This document shows positions 50,921-60,299 of a stretch of DNA of 64,000 bases, one piece after another. The first letter of the stretch is position 1, and the number at the start of each line of letters is the position of its first letter. Position numbers and translations under genes: made by a program. The stretch is from the NCBI RefSeq assembly GCF_024211275.1, contig NZ_JAMLDX010000004.1, positions 1-64,000 on the forward strand. The letters are read 5' to 3'. This DNA is from Sphingomonas tagetis (GTDB lineage Bacteria; Pseudomonadota; Alphaproteobacteria; Sphingomonadales; Sphingomonadaceae). Under the pieces are notes generated by a model, which was given only the letters and a program-made list of their open reading frames with translations, was not told the origin of the DNA and searched no databases.

Positions 50921-51844
50921 GTGACCTACCGTAATTTCCTTTCGCTTTCCGATGCCGGCGCCGATGGCGTCGCCGCGATGCTGGCCGATGCGATCGACCG
51001 CAAGGCGGCGCGCGTCGGCTGGCCCAAGGCGAAGCTCGATGCCGATGCGCCGCTTTCCGGCTATGCGCTCGCGATGGTGTTCGAGAAGAACTCGACCCGT
51101 ACCCGCGTCAGCTTTGACCTCGCCATCACGCAGCTTGGCGGCGTGCCGATCGTGCTCGATACGGCGACCAGCCAGCTTGGCCGCGGCGAGAGCATCGCGG
51201 ATACCGCGCGGGTGCTGTCAGGCTATTGCGACGCGATCATGGTGCGCACCGACGATCACGCCAAGCTGCTGGAAATGGCGCATTATGCCAGCGTGCCGGT
51301 GATCAACGGGCTGACTGACGACAGCCATCCGTGCCAGATGATGGCCGACCTGCAGACGATCGTGGAGAGCGGCAAGTCGCTGCCCGGCCTGAAGGTCGCC
51401 TGGCTCGGCGACGGCAACAACATGCTCGCCTCGCTGATCGAGGCGGCGGGGCTGATGCATTTCGATGTCGTGGCCGCCTGTCCGCAGAGTTTTGCGCCGT
51501 CCGACGCGGTGGTCGCGGCCGGGCAGGGTCGGGCGCGGGTGGTGAACGATGCCGCCGAGGCGGTCGCGGGCGCCGATATCGTCATCACCGACACCTGGAT
51601 CTCGATGGGGCAGGCGCATGCCGAGGCCAAGATGGCGGCGATGTGGCCCTATCAGGTGAACGAGGCGCTGATGGCGCAGGCCAAGCCGGACGCGAAGTTC
51701 CTGCACTGCCTGCCCGCGCATCGCGGTGAAGAGGCGACCGATGCGGTGCTCGACGGACCGCAATCGCTGATCTGGCCGGAGGCGGAGAATCGCCTGCATG
51801 CGCAAAAGGCGGTGCTGCGCTGGTGCTTCGGGCAGATCGGTTGA
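50921..51844 (+). CDS. argF: Ornithine carbamoyltransferase
   Basis: A 307-aa enzyme joining ornithine and carbamoyl phosphate to make citrulline. The carbamoyl-phosphate motif is [13 protein letters not shown]; the ornithine-binding part is in [16 protein letters not shown] and the C-terminal [13 protein letters not shown] contains the catalytic Cys. The GTG at 50921 follows GGGAGGGGGAG; longer forms starting at 50876 would run through the repeat and are unlikely. It is flanked on both sides by related inverted repeats. Confidence 0.96.
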   Translation: MTYRNFLSLSDAGADGVAAMLADAIDRKAARVGWPKAKLDADAPLSGYALAMVFEKNSTRTRVSFDLAITQLGGVPIVLDTATSQLGRGESIADTARVLSGYCDAIMVRTDDHAKLLEMAHYASVPVINGLTDDSHPCQMMADLQTIVESGKSLPGLKVAWLGDGNNMLASLIEAAGLMHFDVVAACPQSFAPSDAVVAAGQGRARVVNDAAEAVAGADIVITDTWISMGQAHAEAKMAAMWPYQVNEALMAQAKPDAKFLHCLPAHRGEEATDAVLDGPQSLIWPEAENRLHAQKAVLRWCFGQIG

Positions 51845-51885
51845 AGCGGGCGGGTTCGTCACCATATGGCGGCGAACCCAAAATT

Positions 51886-51963
51886 GCCGTTCGCTGTGAG
51901 CGAAGTCGAGAAGCATTGGCGCCGCAGATACGTGGTGCCTCGACTTCGCTCGGCACGAACGGC
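51886..51963. repeat. Inverted repeat between argF and hslO
   Basis: Arms 51886-51910 and 51939-51963 are inverted repeats matching at 21 of 25 positions with a 28-base spacer. It belongs to the same family as 50847-50905 (shared GAGCGAAGTCGAG core). It ends 11 bases before the hslO start. Confidence 0.75.
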
Positions 51964-51974
51964 GGAGATATGAC

Positions 51975-52874
51975 GTGACTGCCACTCCGGACCTCGATCG
52001 CACCGTCAACTTTACCTTGCCGCACCGCCATGCGCGTGGCCGGGTCGCGCGGCTGGGGCCGGTGTTGAACGAGATCCTGTCGGCGCACGCCTATCCGCCG
52101 CCGATCGAGCGGGTGATGGCCGAGGCGCTGACGCTGACCGCGTTGCTGGGTTCGACGCTCAAGGATGCGGGCGGGCAGCTGACGTTGCAGGCGCAGACTC
52201 AGGGCGGGATCGTCAAGCTGCTGGTGTGCGACTATCGCGGCGGCGAGCTGCGCGGTTATCTGCAATTTGACGAGGAGCGGCTGGCCGAGCTGGGCGACAA
52301 TCCGTCGCTCTACGCGCTGTTCCACAAGGGGCATCTGGCGATGACCTTCGACCAGGCGGCGACCGGCGAGCGCTATCAGGGGATCGTCCCGCTCGACGGC
52401 GAGTCGATCGCCGACGCGGCGGAGAACTACTTCATGCAGTCCGAGCAGATTCCGAGCCTCGTGCGGCTCGGCATGGGGCATGATGCTGACGGCCAGTGCA
52501 TCGGCGGCGGGCTGTTCCTCCAGCATCTGCCCGAAGGCGAGGAAGGCGGCGAGCGGCTGCATGCGCGCGACGCGCATCCCGAATGGGAGCATGTCGAGGC
52601 ATTGGGCGGAACGATGGGCGCGGACGAGTTGACCGACCCGTCGCTGCCGCTCGAGACGCTGGTCTGGCGGCTGTTCAACGAAGAAGCGGAAGTGCGCGTG
52701 CAGGGCGGTGCGGCGCTGGTGCGCGGCTGCCGCTGCGATGCGGCCTATATTGGGTCGGTTCTGTCCAAATTCACCCCCGACGAGCGCGCCGATATGGCGG
52801 AAAATGGCGTGATTACCGTCGATTGTGCTTTCTGCTCGAAGAAGTTCCCGATCACCCTCGACCATGCTGCATGA
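51975..52874 (+). CDS. hslO: Redox-regulated chaperone Hsp33
   Basis: A 299-aa cytoplasmic chaperone activated by oxidation. The N-terminal domain (LPHRHARGRVARLGPVLNEI) is followed by the C-terminal redox switch: GCRCDAAYIGSVLSK and VDCAFCSKKF provide the CxC and CxxC pairs that bind zinc. GTG at 51975 has GGCGGAG upstream; an ATG at 51970 is out of frame. It is a single gene. Confidence 0.95.
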   Translation: MTATPDLDRTVNFTLPHRHARGRVARLGPVLNEILSAHAYPPPIERVMAEALTLTALLGSTLKDAGGQLTLQAQTQGGIVKLLVCDYRGGELRGYLQFDEERLAELGDNPSLYALFHKGHLAMTFDQAATGERYQGIVPLDGESIADAAENYFMQSEQIPSLVRLGMGHDADGQCIGGGLFLQHLPEGEEGGERLHARDAHPEWEHVEALGGTMGADELTDPSLPLETLVWRLFNEEAEVRVQGGAALVRGCRCDAAYIGSVLSKFTPDERADMAENGVITVDCAFCSKKFPITLDHAA

Positions 52875-52924
52875 CGTCAATTGTCAGTAATTTTGCAGCC
52901 GAATCGTGCTATTAGGGCGACGAA

Positions 52925-53335
52925 ATGAGCAGAATCGGATCGATCCTGACGGCCGTCGTCATGATGGCGACCGGCTTTTCGGCTGCCGCACAGAGCGGCG
53001 GACTCGCCGCGCTCGGCAAGATCGAGCGTGGCGAATGGTCGTTGCGCGCGCCGGACGGTTCGACTCGCTCGATCTGCATCACCGATCCGCAAATGCTGCT
53101 CCAGCTGCGCCATCGCGGCGTCGCCTGCCAGCGCTTCGTGGTGGAGAATGGCACGATGGGCGGGCGCGTGACGTACAGCTGCCCGGGCGTCGGCAATGGC
53201 GACACGCGCATCACCGTCGAGACGCCGCGCCTGATCCGGCTGGAGACTCAAGGGATCAGCCGCGGGCTGCCGTTCACCGAGGAATATGAGGGCCGCCGCA
53301 CCGGCGCCTGCGCTTCCGCCTCTGCCTCGCGCTGA
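52925..53335 (+). CDS. Secreted DUF3617-like protein
   Basis: A 136-aa periplasmic protein with a signal peptide (MSRIGSILTAVVMMATGFSA) and a beta-rich mature part: KIERGEWSLRAPDG, then CITDPQMLLQLRHRGVACQR and YSCPGVGNGDTRITVETPRL. The cysteines and the pattern resemble DUF3617 proteins, though this is not certain. Function unknown. It is read alone; the 3' end is 39 bases before queC on the same strand. Confidence 0.7.
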   Translation: MSRIGSILTAVVMMATGFSAAAQSGGLAALGKIERGEWSLRAPDGSTRSICITDPQMLLQLRHRGVACQRFVVENGTMGGRVTYSCPGVGNGDTRITVETPRLIRLETQGISRGLPFTEEYEGRRTGACASASASR

Positions 53336-53374
53336 TTCTTGCCGCGCTGCGGCGAAGTCGTTACGCCCAATTCG

Positions 53375-54064
53375 ATGACCGACAGCCGCAAGCTTGCCGT
53401 CGCCCTGATCTCGGGCGGTCTCGATTCCTATGTTTCCGCCGCGTGCGCGGTGGCGGACGGCCATCGGCTGCTGGCGCTGTCGATCGACTATAACCAGCGG
53501 CACCATGTCGAGCTGGCGGCGGCGCGCCGTATCGCCAGCGTGCTGGGGGCCGAGCGCCATGTGGTGCTGCCGCTCGACCTGTCGCTGTTCGGCGGATCGG
53601 CGCTGACCGCGGATATCGACGTGCCCAAAAGCGGGGTAGGGGACGAGATCCCGGTCACCTATGTCCCGGCGCGCAATACGATCTTCCTCAGCCTCGCGCT
53701 CGGCTGGGCCGAGGCAGCGGGTGCGCGCGACCTGTATATCGGGGTCAATGCGCTCGATTATTCGGGCTATCCCGACTGCCGGCCCGAATTCATCGCGGGG
53801 TTCGAGAAGCTGGCCGAGCTGGCGACCAAGGCCGGGGTGGAGGGCGAGCCGTTCCGCATCCGCGCGCCGCTGGTCGAGATGAGCAAGGCGGACATCGTGC
53901 GCAAGGGCATGGAACTGGGCCTCGATCTGGGGCTCAGCTGGTCGTGCTACGATCCCGCGCCGGGCGGCGTGCATTGCGGGCTGTGCGACAGCTGCCGGTT
54001 GCGTTCGAAGGGGTTCGAGGAAGCGGGCGTGCCCGATCCGACGCGCTACGCCGCGCCCGCATGA
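53375..54064 (+). CDS. queC: 7-cyano-7-deazaguanine synthase
   Basis: A 229-aa ATP-dependent enzyme of queuosine synthesis converting CDG to preQ0. The PP-loop motif [14 protein letters not shown] is at the N-terminus, the [16 protein letters not shown] stretch follows, and the zinc site is seen as [20 protein letters not shown]. The ATG at 53375 is best since the sequence upstream is not conserved. It overlaps queE by 4 bases (ATGA), in the queCE arrangement. Confidence 0.97.
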   Translation: MTDSRKLAVALISGGLDSYVSAACAVADGHRLLALSIDYNQRHHVELAAARRIASVLGAERHVVLPLDLSLFGGSALTADIDVPKSGVGDEIPVTYVPARNTIFLSLALGWAEAAGARDLYIGVNALDYSGYPDCRPEFIAGFEKLAELATKAGVEGEPFRIRAPLVEMSKADIVRKGMELGLDLGLSWSCYDPAPGGVHCGLCDSCRLRSKGFEEAGVPDPTRYAAPA

Positions 54065-54693
54065 CCTATTCGGTCAAGGAGATGTTCCTGACGCTGCAGG
54101 GCGAGGGCGTGAATGCCGGCGCGCGTGCGGTGTTCGTGCGCTTTGCCGGGTGCAATTTGTGGTCGGGGCGGGAGGCGGACCGCGCCGCCGCGGTCTGCAA
54201 ATTCTGTGACACCGATTTCGTCGGCACCGATGGACTGGGCGGGGGCAAGTTCGCCGATGCGGACGCGCTCGCCGATGCCGTCGAAGGGTTCTGGGGCGAA
54301 GGGAGCGAGCGCCGCTTCGTGGTGCTGACCGGCGGCGAGCCGATGCTGCAGGTCGACGATGCGCTGGTCGAGGCCTTGCACACGCGCGGCTTCCGCACCG
54401 CGATCGAGAGCAACGGCACGCTCCCCGCGCATCCCGGCATCGACTGGGTGTGCATCAGCCCCAAGGCGGGCAGCGAGGTGGTGCAGCGAAGCGGCGACGA
54501 GTTGAAGCTCGTCTGGCCGCAGGCAGGCACCGATGTCGCCGCGCTGGAGCAGTGGGATTTCGCCCATTTCCTGGTCCAGCCGATGGACGATGCCAACGCC
54601 GCCGCGAACGTGCAGGCGTCGGTCGACTTCGCGATGGCGCGGCCCAAATGGCGGCTGACGCTTCAGGCGCACAAGTCGCTGGGGCTGCGTTAG
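54061..54693 (+). CDS. queE: 7-carboxy-7-deazaguanine synthase
   Basis: A 210-aa radical SAM enzyme of queuosine synthesis, rearranging CPH4 to CDG. The N-terminus [20 protein letters not shown] matches QueE, and the cluster motif is [19 protein letters not shown], that is CX14CX2C, the variant form seen in some QueE proteins in place of the usual CX3CX2C. It is downstream of queC; queD and queF are not in the window. The stop overlaps that of the convergent gene in TTAG. Confidence 0.95.
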   Translation: MTYSVKEMFLTLQGEGVNAGARAVFVRFAGCNLWSGREADRAAAVCKFCDTDFVGTDGLGGGKFADADALADAVEGFWGEGSERRFVVLTGGEPMLQVDDALVEALHTRGFRTAIESNGTLPAHPGIDWVCISPKAGSEVVQRSGDELKLVWPQAGTDVAALEQWDFAHFLVQPMDDANAAANVQASVDFAMARPKWRLTLQAHKSLGLR

Positions 54694-55358
54694 CGCTTTA
54701 TGCAGCGCCCCGGTTCGTAAACGCCCTTGCGCCAGCATTTGTCGTTGCCGAACAGCGGATAGTTGATCCATCCGGCGGCTTGCGAGCGGACGACGCTGGG
54801 AAATTGCTGTTCGCCCCAGCGCGTCATGCTGTTGCGGATCTCGCCGAGCCGCTCGGCCGCGACTTCGCCGAACTGGCCGCGCGGCGCGAACACCACCTGC
54901 TGCGAGACGTCGTCCGCGGTCTGGCAGAAGGTCAACTGCGAATAGACCGCCGAATAGCTCGAATAGACGCGCGTGCCGTACTGATCGAGCGCGGTCTGGC
55001 CGGCCTTTGGGGTCTTGGCGGTGCGCATGAAATATTTGGTCAGCGTGGCATAGGAGGCGGTCAGCTCGCCCGAGTGATCCTTGATGATCGCATTGTAGTT
55101 GGGCAGCGTCAGCAGCGTCGGCGCGAACTGGCATTGCAGCGCGGCGACGTTGAGCGCGGCGCGCAGGTTCCACACCAAAGCCGCGCGAGTCTCGGCCGGG
55201 GTCGCGCCGGGGAATGCCTGGCCGAGAATGCCCGGCTCCATCCCGGTCAGCCGCGGACTCGCAATGTCGGGGCCACGAAAATAGAATTGCGCCGAGGCGG
55301 GGGCCGCGCCGGCGAGAAGTGCGGCTGATGCAGCCAAAAACAAACGCGACACTGGCAT
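54690..55358 (-). CDS. Secreted protein of unknown function
   Basis: A 222-aa protein with a signal peptide (MPVSRLFLAASAALLAGAAPASA) and four cysteines in the mature part (QCQFAPTLL, LTFCQTADD, NDKCWRKGV and GRCIKR) that could form two disulfides. Two segments (LVWNLRAALNVAALQCQF and YNAIIKDHSGELTASYATLTKYFMR, the second given here as key residues only in part) look helical. No known domain was recognised. ATG at 55358 follows GAGGG; an in-frame TTG lies two codons upstream. Confidence 0.65.
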   Translation of the reverse strand: MPVSRLFLAASAALLAGAAPASAQFYFRGPDIASPRLTGMEPGILGQAFPGATPAETRAALVWNLRAALNVAALQCQFAPTLLTLPNYNAIIKDHSGELTASYATLTKYFMRTAKTPKAGQTALDQYGTRVYSSYSAVYSQLTFCQTADDVSQQVVFAPRGQFGEVAAERLGEIRNSMTRWGEQQFPSVVRSQAAGWINYPLFGNDKCWRKGVYEPGRCIKR

Positions 55359-55489
55359 CCTCAACCCTCTTCCACACGATATCGAATGGTTACCGGTTAC
55401 GGATTTTTGACTCGCGGCCCAAGCGGTTTTTCGGGCGGATTCGTTTCGGCACCGAACGGAAGCCCTGCAGAACGAGCCTGTGAATCGAA

Positions 55490-55515
55490 AGGGCCGCCCG
55501 TTGCCGGACGGCCCT
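55490..55515 (-). terminator. Terminator of the small lipoprotein gene
   Basis: An 11-bp stem with one wobble on the minus-strand RNA (55490-55500 with 55505-55515) and a 4-base loop, 28 bases after the stop of the lipoprotein gene, followed on the minus strand by TTTCGATT. Confidence 0.75.
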
Positions 55516-55543
55516 CGAAACGATGGTAAGTCGCCTGAGCGAA

Positions 55544-55792
55544 TTACATGCCGTTGCTGGCGGTGTCGTTCGCAGCCATGTCGGCCGCCATGCCGGTGTC
55601 GTTGCCGGTGGCGCCGTCGACCGCGGTCATGTTGTCGCTGGTGGTGCCGTCGAGCACCGGGTCCGTCGCGTTCACGTCAACGACCGTCGTGTTCTCGGTG
55701 GTGACTTCGGTCTTGTCGCCGCATGCCGAAAGCAGCAGCGCCGAGCTGGCGATCAACGAACCGGCAACGGCCTTGGTGAAGAGTGCGCGCAT
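55544..55792 (-). CDS. Small Asp/Asn/Thr-rich lipoprotein
   Basis: An 82-aa protein with a signal peptide ending in the lipobox LLLSAC, so lipidated at Cys24 or so, followed by a low-complexity acidic part rich in Thr, Asp and Asn (TTENTTVVDVNATDP, MTAVDGATGNDTG). No known function. Two inner-membrane or outer-membrane destinations are possible: position +2 is Gly (CGDK), which usually favours the outer membrane. Confidence 0.75.
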   Translation of the reverse strand: MRALFTKAVAGSLIASSALLLSACGDKTEVTTENTTVVDVNATDPVLDGTTSDNMTAVDGATGNDTGMAADMAANDTASNGM

Positions 55793-55884
55793 GAATTAGG
55801 CTCCCTAGATAACAAAGGACGGGAGCCGGCGTGATCGCAAACTCCCTAATCCGTGGTAGAGTTTAAACGCTTGGGTCCATCGCC

Positions 55885-56571
55885 TCAACCCCGGATTTTG
55901 TCCTGATTGTGGCAGGCCGCATCCGGCCTGGGTTCCAGGTTGGCGAGGAAGGCTGGAAAGGCAATAGCCAGCGCTTCGTCAAAGGTGGCGGGCGAGATGT
56001 CTTTTCCCAGCATCGCGGCGCTGGTGACGGGGAATTCGGGCAGGCCGCACGGCACGATCCCGCCGAAATCGGCGAGGTCGGGGGCGAGGTTCACCGAAAA
56101 GCCGTGCATCGTCACCCAGCGTTTCACGCGCACGCCGATCGCTCCGATCTTCGCTTCCTGCCCGCCGTCGCGCGTCCAGATGCCGACGCGGCCTTCGGCG
56201 CGGAACGAGTCGATGCCGACCTGCGCCAGCGCGGCGATCACCCAGCCTTCGAGCGCGTGGACATAGCAGCGCACATCTTTGGCGCGCCGCGACAGGTCGA
56301 GCATGACATAGCCGATCCGCTGGCCCGGCCCGTGATAGGTGTAGCGCCCGCCGCGGCCCGCCGGAAACACCGGGAAGCGCGGGTCGATCAGTTCGGCCGG
56401 GTCGGCGCTGGTGCCCGCGGTATAGACCGGCGGGTGTTCGAGCAGCCAGATCAACTCTTCCGCCTCGCCCGCCTGGATCGCGGCGACGCGCGATTCCATC
56501 TCGGCGAGCGCCTGCGGATAGGGCACGCGGTCCGCCGCGACGCGCCATTCGATGCCGTGCTTCGATTCCAT
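55885..56571 (-). CDS. lipB: Octanoyl-[acyl carrier protein]:protein N-octanoyltransferase
   Basis: A 228-aa enzyme transferring octanoate from ACP to lipoyl domains, the first step of lipoate assembly. The N-terminal [40 protein letters not shown] and [20 protein letters not shown] motifs, with the catalytic Cys in [14 protein letters not shown] and the Lys in KIGAIG, are diagnostic. The start MESKHGIEW is preferred to one twelve codons upstream. lipA is not in the window. Confidence 0.96.
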   Translation of the reverse strand: MESKHGIEWRVAADRVPYPQALAEMESRVAAIQAGEAEELIWLLEHPPVYTAGTSADPAELIDPRFPVFPAGRGGRYTYHGPGQRIGYVMLDLSRRAKDVRCYVHALEGWVIAALAQVGIDSFRAEGRVGIWTRDGGQEAKIGAIGVRVKRWVTMHGFSVNLAPDLADFGGIVPCGLPEFPVTSAAMLGKDISPATFDEALAIAFPAFLANLEPRPDAACHNQDKIRG

Positions 56572-56662
56572 GCCGCACCCGATGCGCCAACGCGGTTTGC
56601 CGCGCAACCATGTGGCGCGCCGCGGTCGGATCGGCTAACAGCTTGGGGCAAGGGGTGTGGCT

Positions 56663-57487
56663 ATGATCAGCATGGGTAGCGTCTGGGATCGGACGGCTGA
56701 GTTTCTGAGCGATAATCTGGGTACGATCCTGCCGATCGCGCTGCTCGGCATCTTCGTACCGGCGGTGATCACGGGCAATTTCGCCGAATTGCGGCCGGGC
56801 GCGGCGCCCGGTCTGGCGATGGGGCTGGGACTCGGCTCGCTCGCACTGGCGCTGGTTACGTTCTGGGGGCAGCTCGCGATCACGGCGCTGACGCTCGATC
56901 CGTCGCATGGCCGCGCCGCGACCGGCGTGGCGACCCGGCGGTTCCCGGCTGCGTTGCTGGTGATGGTCGTGGTGCTGATCGCGGGGCTTGCCGCGTCGAT
57001 TCCGGTGGGGGTGATCCTCGCCGCGAGCGGAGTCGATGTGGCGGCGATGGCGCAGGACTCGATGCCCGAAATTCCGGCGGCCGCCGCGACCGCCGTTGCG
57101 CTCTATGTCCTGATCCTGCTGCCGGTGATGCTGTGGCTGGTGGCGCGGCTTGCGGTGCTGCTGCCGGTGATCGTCGGCGAGGGGCAGGCGCTGGGCGCGA
57201 TTGCGCGCTCGTGGCGGCTGACGCGCGGCGCGGCGCTCAAGATCGCCGGGGTGATCATTCTCTATGCGGTGGTGTCGATCGTCGCCAATCTCGCCGCGAC
57301 GACCGCGTTCGGCGCGGTGATGTTCCTGATCGCGGGGCGGGGCGAGGACGGGCTGTCGCTGGCGACGGTGCTGACGACGATTGTCGGCGGGGCGGTTTCG
57401 ACCGGGTTCACGGTGCTCGGCACGGCGTTCACCGCCAAGCTGTTCGTCGCGCTGCTGCTTCGCGAAGAGGCGGCAAAAGCACAATGA
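56663..57487 (+). CDS. Multi-spanning membrane protein, paralogue of its neighbour in layout
   Basis: A 274-aa inner-membrane protein with about six helices and the central motif ARSWRLTRGAALKIAGVIIL, seen in families described as YciC-like or as GPDPase membrane domains. Function unknown. It overlaps the next gene by 4 bases (ATGA); the two have similar length and helix number and may form one complex. AAGGGG lies upstream of ATG 56663. Confidence 0.7.
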   Translation: MISMGSVWDRTAEFLSDNLGTILPIALLGIFVPAVITGNFAELRPGAAPGLAMGLGLGSLALALVTFWGQLAITALTLDPSHGRAATGVATRRFPAALLVMVVVLIAGLAASIPVGVILAASGVDVAAMAQDSMPEIPAAAATAVALYVLILLPVMLWLVARLAVLLPVIVGEGQALGAIARSWRLTRGAALKIAGVIILYAVVSIVANLAATTAFGAVMFLIAGRGEDGLSLATVLTTIVGGAVSTGFTVLGTAFTAKLFVALLLREEAAKAQ

Positions 57488-58221
57488 GACTTCCCATCGG
57501 CGGCGTCCTCGCTGACGCCGCGGCCCTGTGGCGCGCCGAGCGCGATGTCGTGGCGCGCGTGGCGGGCGTGTTTTTCCTGCTGCCGGTGCTGGCGCTGGCG
57601 ATGCTGGTCAGCACGTTGCCGGCCATTGCCGATCGGACCAACGAAGAGGCGGTGTTCGCCGCGGTTCGCGCCTTCTATGTCGCGAACTTCGCCTGGCTGT
57701 TGCTGGTCAGCCTGGCGCTCGATTTTGGCGGGTTCGCGCTGCTCAGCCTGTTCCTGCGCGGCGGGCGAACGGTCGGCGAATTGTTGACCGCATCGCTGCT
57801 GCGGCTGGTGCCGTTCGTGCTGATCGGTTTCCTGACCGGGACGCTGATCAATCTCGGCTTCGCGCTCTATGTGATTCCGGGCCTCTACATTTTCGGGCGC
57901 AGCTGGCTGATGGGCGCCGCCTATGCCGCCGAGCCCGAGCGCGGGCTGTTGGCGGCAATCGAGCGCGGCTTCCGGTTGAGCGCGGGGAATGGCTGGCGGA
58001 TTGCGCTGCTGGGATGCGGTACGGCGGCGATCGCCGGGTCGGCGGCGCTGGTCATGCTGGTCGTGGCGCAGACGCTGACCGCGCTGGCCGGCAATTCGCC
58101 CTGGGTGCAGGTGGTGGCGCTGGTCCCCGTCGCGGCGGCCGGCGCGGCGGCTTTCGTCGCCTTCACGCTGGTGCGAGTCGCGATTTACCGCCGGCTGGCG
58201 GGATCGAGCAGCGGGACGTGA
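57484..58221 (+). CDS. Membrane protein, second of a coupled pair
   Basis: A 245-aa protein with about six helices (GVFFLLPVLALAMLVSTLP, WLLLVSLALDFGGFALLSLF and more) and a short motif GFRLSAGNGWRIALLGCGTA that parallels SWRLTRGAALKIAG in the upstream gene. The pair may derive from an ancient duplication. Function unknown. The 3' end overlaps the convergent GNAT gene by 37 bases. Confidence 0.7.
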   Translation: MRLPIGGVLADAAALWRAERDVVARVAGVFFLLPVLALAMLVSTLPAIADRTNEEAVFAAVRAFYVANFAWLLLVSLALDFGGFALLSLFLRGGRTVGELLTASLLRLVPFVLIGFLTGTLINLGFALYVIPGLYIFGRSWLMGAAYAAEPERGLLAAIERGFRLSAGNGWRIALLGCGTAAIAGSAALVMLVVAQTLTALAGNSPWVQVVALVPVAAAGAAAFVAFTLVRVAIYRRLAGSSSGT

Positions 58222-58784
58222 GGCGCGGCGTCGCGCGGCAGATGGCCTGACAGCCGCGGGTCGGCGAAGGTCTCGACCGAGCGGGCATAGGGGACGAAGC
58301 CCGACGCGCGGTAGAAGCCGAGCGCCTTGGGATGGTCGAGCGTGCAGGTGTGGACCCACACCCGGCTGACATCCTTGCGCCACGCGCGGACCAGTGCCTG
58401 AGCCATCAGCCAGCGGCCATGACCCTGGCCGGTCAGTTCGGGCACCAGCCCGAAGAAGGACAGCTCGCAGGTGTTCGCCGCCCGAAAATCGAGTTCCAGC
58501 AACCCGATCTCGATGCCGCGCGGGTCGCTGACGGCGTAAATCTCGACATTCGCGTCATGGATGATCGCGGTCAGCCGGTCGTCGGCCATCACCAGCCGCG
58601 AGAACCACAGCCAGGGCGCGCCGACGCGCTCGAACAGCGTGCGGTATTTGTCGGGCGCGGGCTGGACCCAGCGCACCAGCCGCAGCGGCGATTCGGGCAG
58701 CGGGCGGGGGCGCGGCCGCTCGAGCATCTCGAGGCTGGTGACGACCGCTGCGACTTCGCCCGGCCTGACCGCGATCAGGCCCAT
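58185..58784 (-). CDS. GNAT family N-acetyltransferase
   Basis: A 199-aa GNAT. The acetyl-CoA motif is VPELTGQGHGRWLMAQALVR, followed by RVWVHTCTLDHPKALGFYRA, the usual C-terminal GNAT pattern; the N-terminal third (residues 1-60) is a less conserved extension. The substrate is unknown. It overlaps the convergent membrane gene by 37 bases at the 3' end, and lies 13 bases from hemF on the same strand. Confidence 0.85.
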   Translation of the reverse strand: MGLIAVRPGEVAAVVTSLEMLERPRPRPLPESPLRLVRWVQPAPDKYRTLFERVGAPWLWFSRLVMADDRLTAIIHDANVEIYAVSDPRGIEIGLLELDFRAANTCELSFFGLVPELTGQGHGRWLMAQALVRAWRKDVSRVWVHTCTLDHPKALGFYRASGFVPYARSVETFADPRLSGHLPRDAAPHVPLLDPASRR

Positions 58785-58797
58785 CAGGACGCCCTTG

Positions 58798-59652
58798 TCA
58801 CGACCATGTCGCCAGCGGCGGCAGGCTCATCAGGATCGCGTCGATATTGCCGCCGGTCTTGAGTCCGAACAGCGTGCCGCGGTCATAGACGAGGTTGAAC
58901 TCGGCATAGCGGCCGCGCCATTCGAGCTGCTGCGCCTTGTCCGCGTCGGTGAACGGCATTGCCATCCGCCGCCGCACGATCCGGGGATAGGCGTCGAGGA
59001 AGGCGCGGCCGACATCCTGGGTGAAGGCGAAATTCGCGTCCCAACTGGCGTCGTCATTGCTGTCGAGGTGATCGTAGAAGATGCCGCCGACGCCGCGATG
59101 CACCTTGCGGTGCGGGATGTAGAAATAGTCGTCGGCCCATTGCTTGAAGCGCGGATAATGCTCCGGGTCGTGCGTGTCGCACGCGGCGTTGAGCGTGGCA
59201 TGGAAGTCGGCGGTGTCTTCCTCATAGGGAATCGGCGGGTTCAGGTCCGCGCCGCCGCCGAACCAGCGTTTGGTCGTCACGAGGAAGCGCGTGTTCATGT
59301 GCACCGCCGGCACATGCGGGTTGGCCATGTGCGCGACCAGGCTGATGCCGGTAGCAAAGAAGCGCGGGTCCTCGCCCGCGCCGTGGATGGTCTTCGCGAA
59401 ATCGCCTTCGAAGGTGCCGCCGACGGTCGAGACGTTGACCCCGACCTTTTCGAACACCTTGCCCTTCATCACCCCGCGCACGCCGCCGCCGCCGGGTTCG
59501 CCCGAGGGATCGGCGCGGTCCCAGCCGATATAGTCGAACGCGGCGTCCGATCCGGCCTCGCGCTCGATCGCCTCGAACTCGGCGCAGATCGAGTCACGCA
59601 GCGATTCGAACCAGGCGCGCGCGCCGGCTTGCTGGGGGTCGAGGTCGATCAT
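58798..59652 (-). CDS. hemF: Coproporphyrinogen III oxidase, aerobic
   Basis: A 284-aa oxygen-dependent enzyme of haem synthesis, which decarboxylates coproporphyrinogen III. The conserved stretches are VSLVAHMANPHVPAVHMNTR-like, RWFGGGADLNPPIPYEEDT, YFYIPHRKVHRGVGGIFYDH and RGRYAEFNLVYDRGTLFGLK. It is coupled to trmL by a 4-base overlap (ATGA). An aerobic lifestyle fits this oxygen-dependent form. Confidence 0.97.
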   Translation of the reverse strand: MIDLDPQQAGARAWFESLRDSICAEFEAIEREAGSDAAFDYIGWDRADPSGEPGGGGVRGVMKGKVFEKVGVNVSTVGGTFEGDFAKTIHGAGEDPRFFATGISLVAHMANPHVPAVHMNTRFLVTTKRWFGGGADLNPPIPYEEDTADFHATLNAACDTHDPEHYPRFKQWADDYFYIPHRKVHRGVGGIFYDHLDSNDDASWDANFAFTQDVGRAFLDAYPRIVRRRMAMPFTDADKAQQLEWRGRYAEFNLVYDRGTLFGLKTGGNIDAILMSLPPLATWS

Positions 59653-60098
59653 TCGGGAAAGCCTTTGGTCTGTCTGAGCGCTTCGGCGAGCGCGATGCCC
59701 GCCGAAACCGAAAGGTTCAAGGAGCGCGTGATGGGCCGCATCGGGATTCGCACGCGCAGATCGGCGCGCGCGCGCACGTAATCGGGCGCGCCCGCGCTTT
59801 CCGATCCGAACAGCAAAATGTCGCCGGCGGCAAATTGGGTTTCGTCAAATCGCTGCGCGCTTTTGGTGGTGAACAGCACGATGCGCGACGTCACGCTGCC
59901 CAGAAACGCGTCCCAATTGGCATGCCGCGCGATCCGCACATGATCGATATAGTCCATCCCCGCCCGCGCGACGCGCTTGTCGTCCCAGGCGAATCCCATC
60001 GGTTCGATCAGATCGACCGGTGTGTCGAAACACGCGCCGATCCGCAGGACGGCGCCGACATTTCCGGCGATATCGGGCTGGAACAGGGCAATGCGCAT
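59649..60098 (-). CDS. trmL: tRNA (cytidine/uridine-2'-O-)-methyltransferase TrmL
   Basis: A 149-aa SpoU-class (knotted) methyltransferase acting on the wobble base of leucine tRNAs. The N-terminus MRIALFQPDIAGNVGAVLRI is typical, and the SAM-binding knot is FGSESAGAPDYV with IPMRPITRSLNLSVSAGIAL. The length matches TrmL (about 155 aa). Its ATG at 60098 is the first in a compact leftward unit with hemF, divergent from petA by 201 bases. Confidence 0.95.
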   Translation of the reverse strand: MRIALFQPDIAGNVGAVLRIGACFDTPVDLIEPMGFAWDDKRVARAGMDYIDHVRIARHANWDAFLGSVTSRIVLFTTKSAQRFDETQFAAGDILLFGSESAGAPDYVRARADLRVRIPMRPITRSLNLSVSAGIALAEALRQTKGFPE

Positions 60099-60152
60099 GG
60101 CTGTCCCGATAGGGCAGGGCGCACACATGCCACAAGAGCGTCAAAAAGGCGG

Positions 60153-60182
60153 TTGGCAAACGCGGTATGTGGCGTCTATCAG
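60153..60182 (+). promoter_or_regulatory. Possible promoter of petABC
   Basis: TTGGCA (60153-60158), 18-base spacer, TATCAG (60177-60182), in the divergent gap upstream of petA. The spacing is at the upper limit and the match is modest. Confidence 0.35.
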
Positions 60183-60299
60183 GCCGCCAGCCACCGGGGG
60201 CACCGGGGGTTCTGGCGTGGCGTTCCTGCGTCCCGCCGCATCCGGTTTTCGAAGGCGCATAAAGCGTCTCGGTGTTTTTTGAAGTGCAAGGGCTGATGC

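Noticed and set aside
52875..52924. A promoter for the secreted gene at 52925 using TTGTCA and TATTAG.
   Set aside because: The spacing of 23 bases is too long for a standard promoter.
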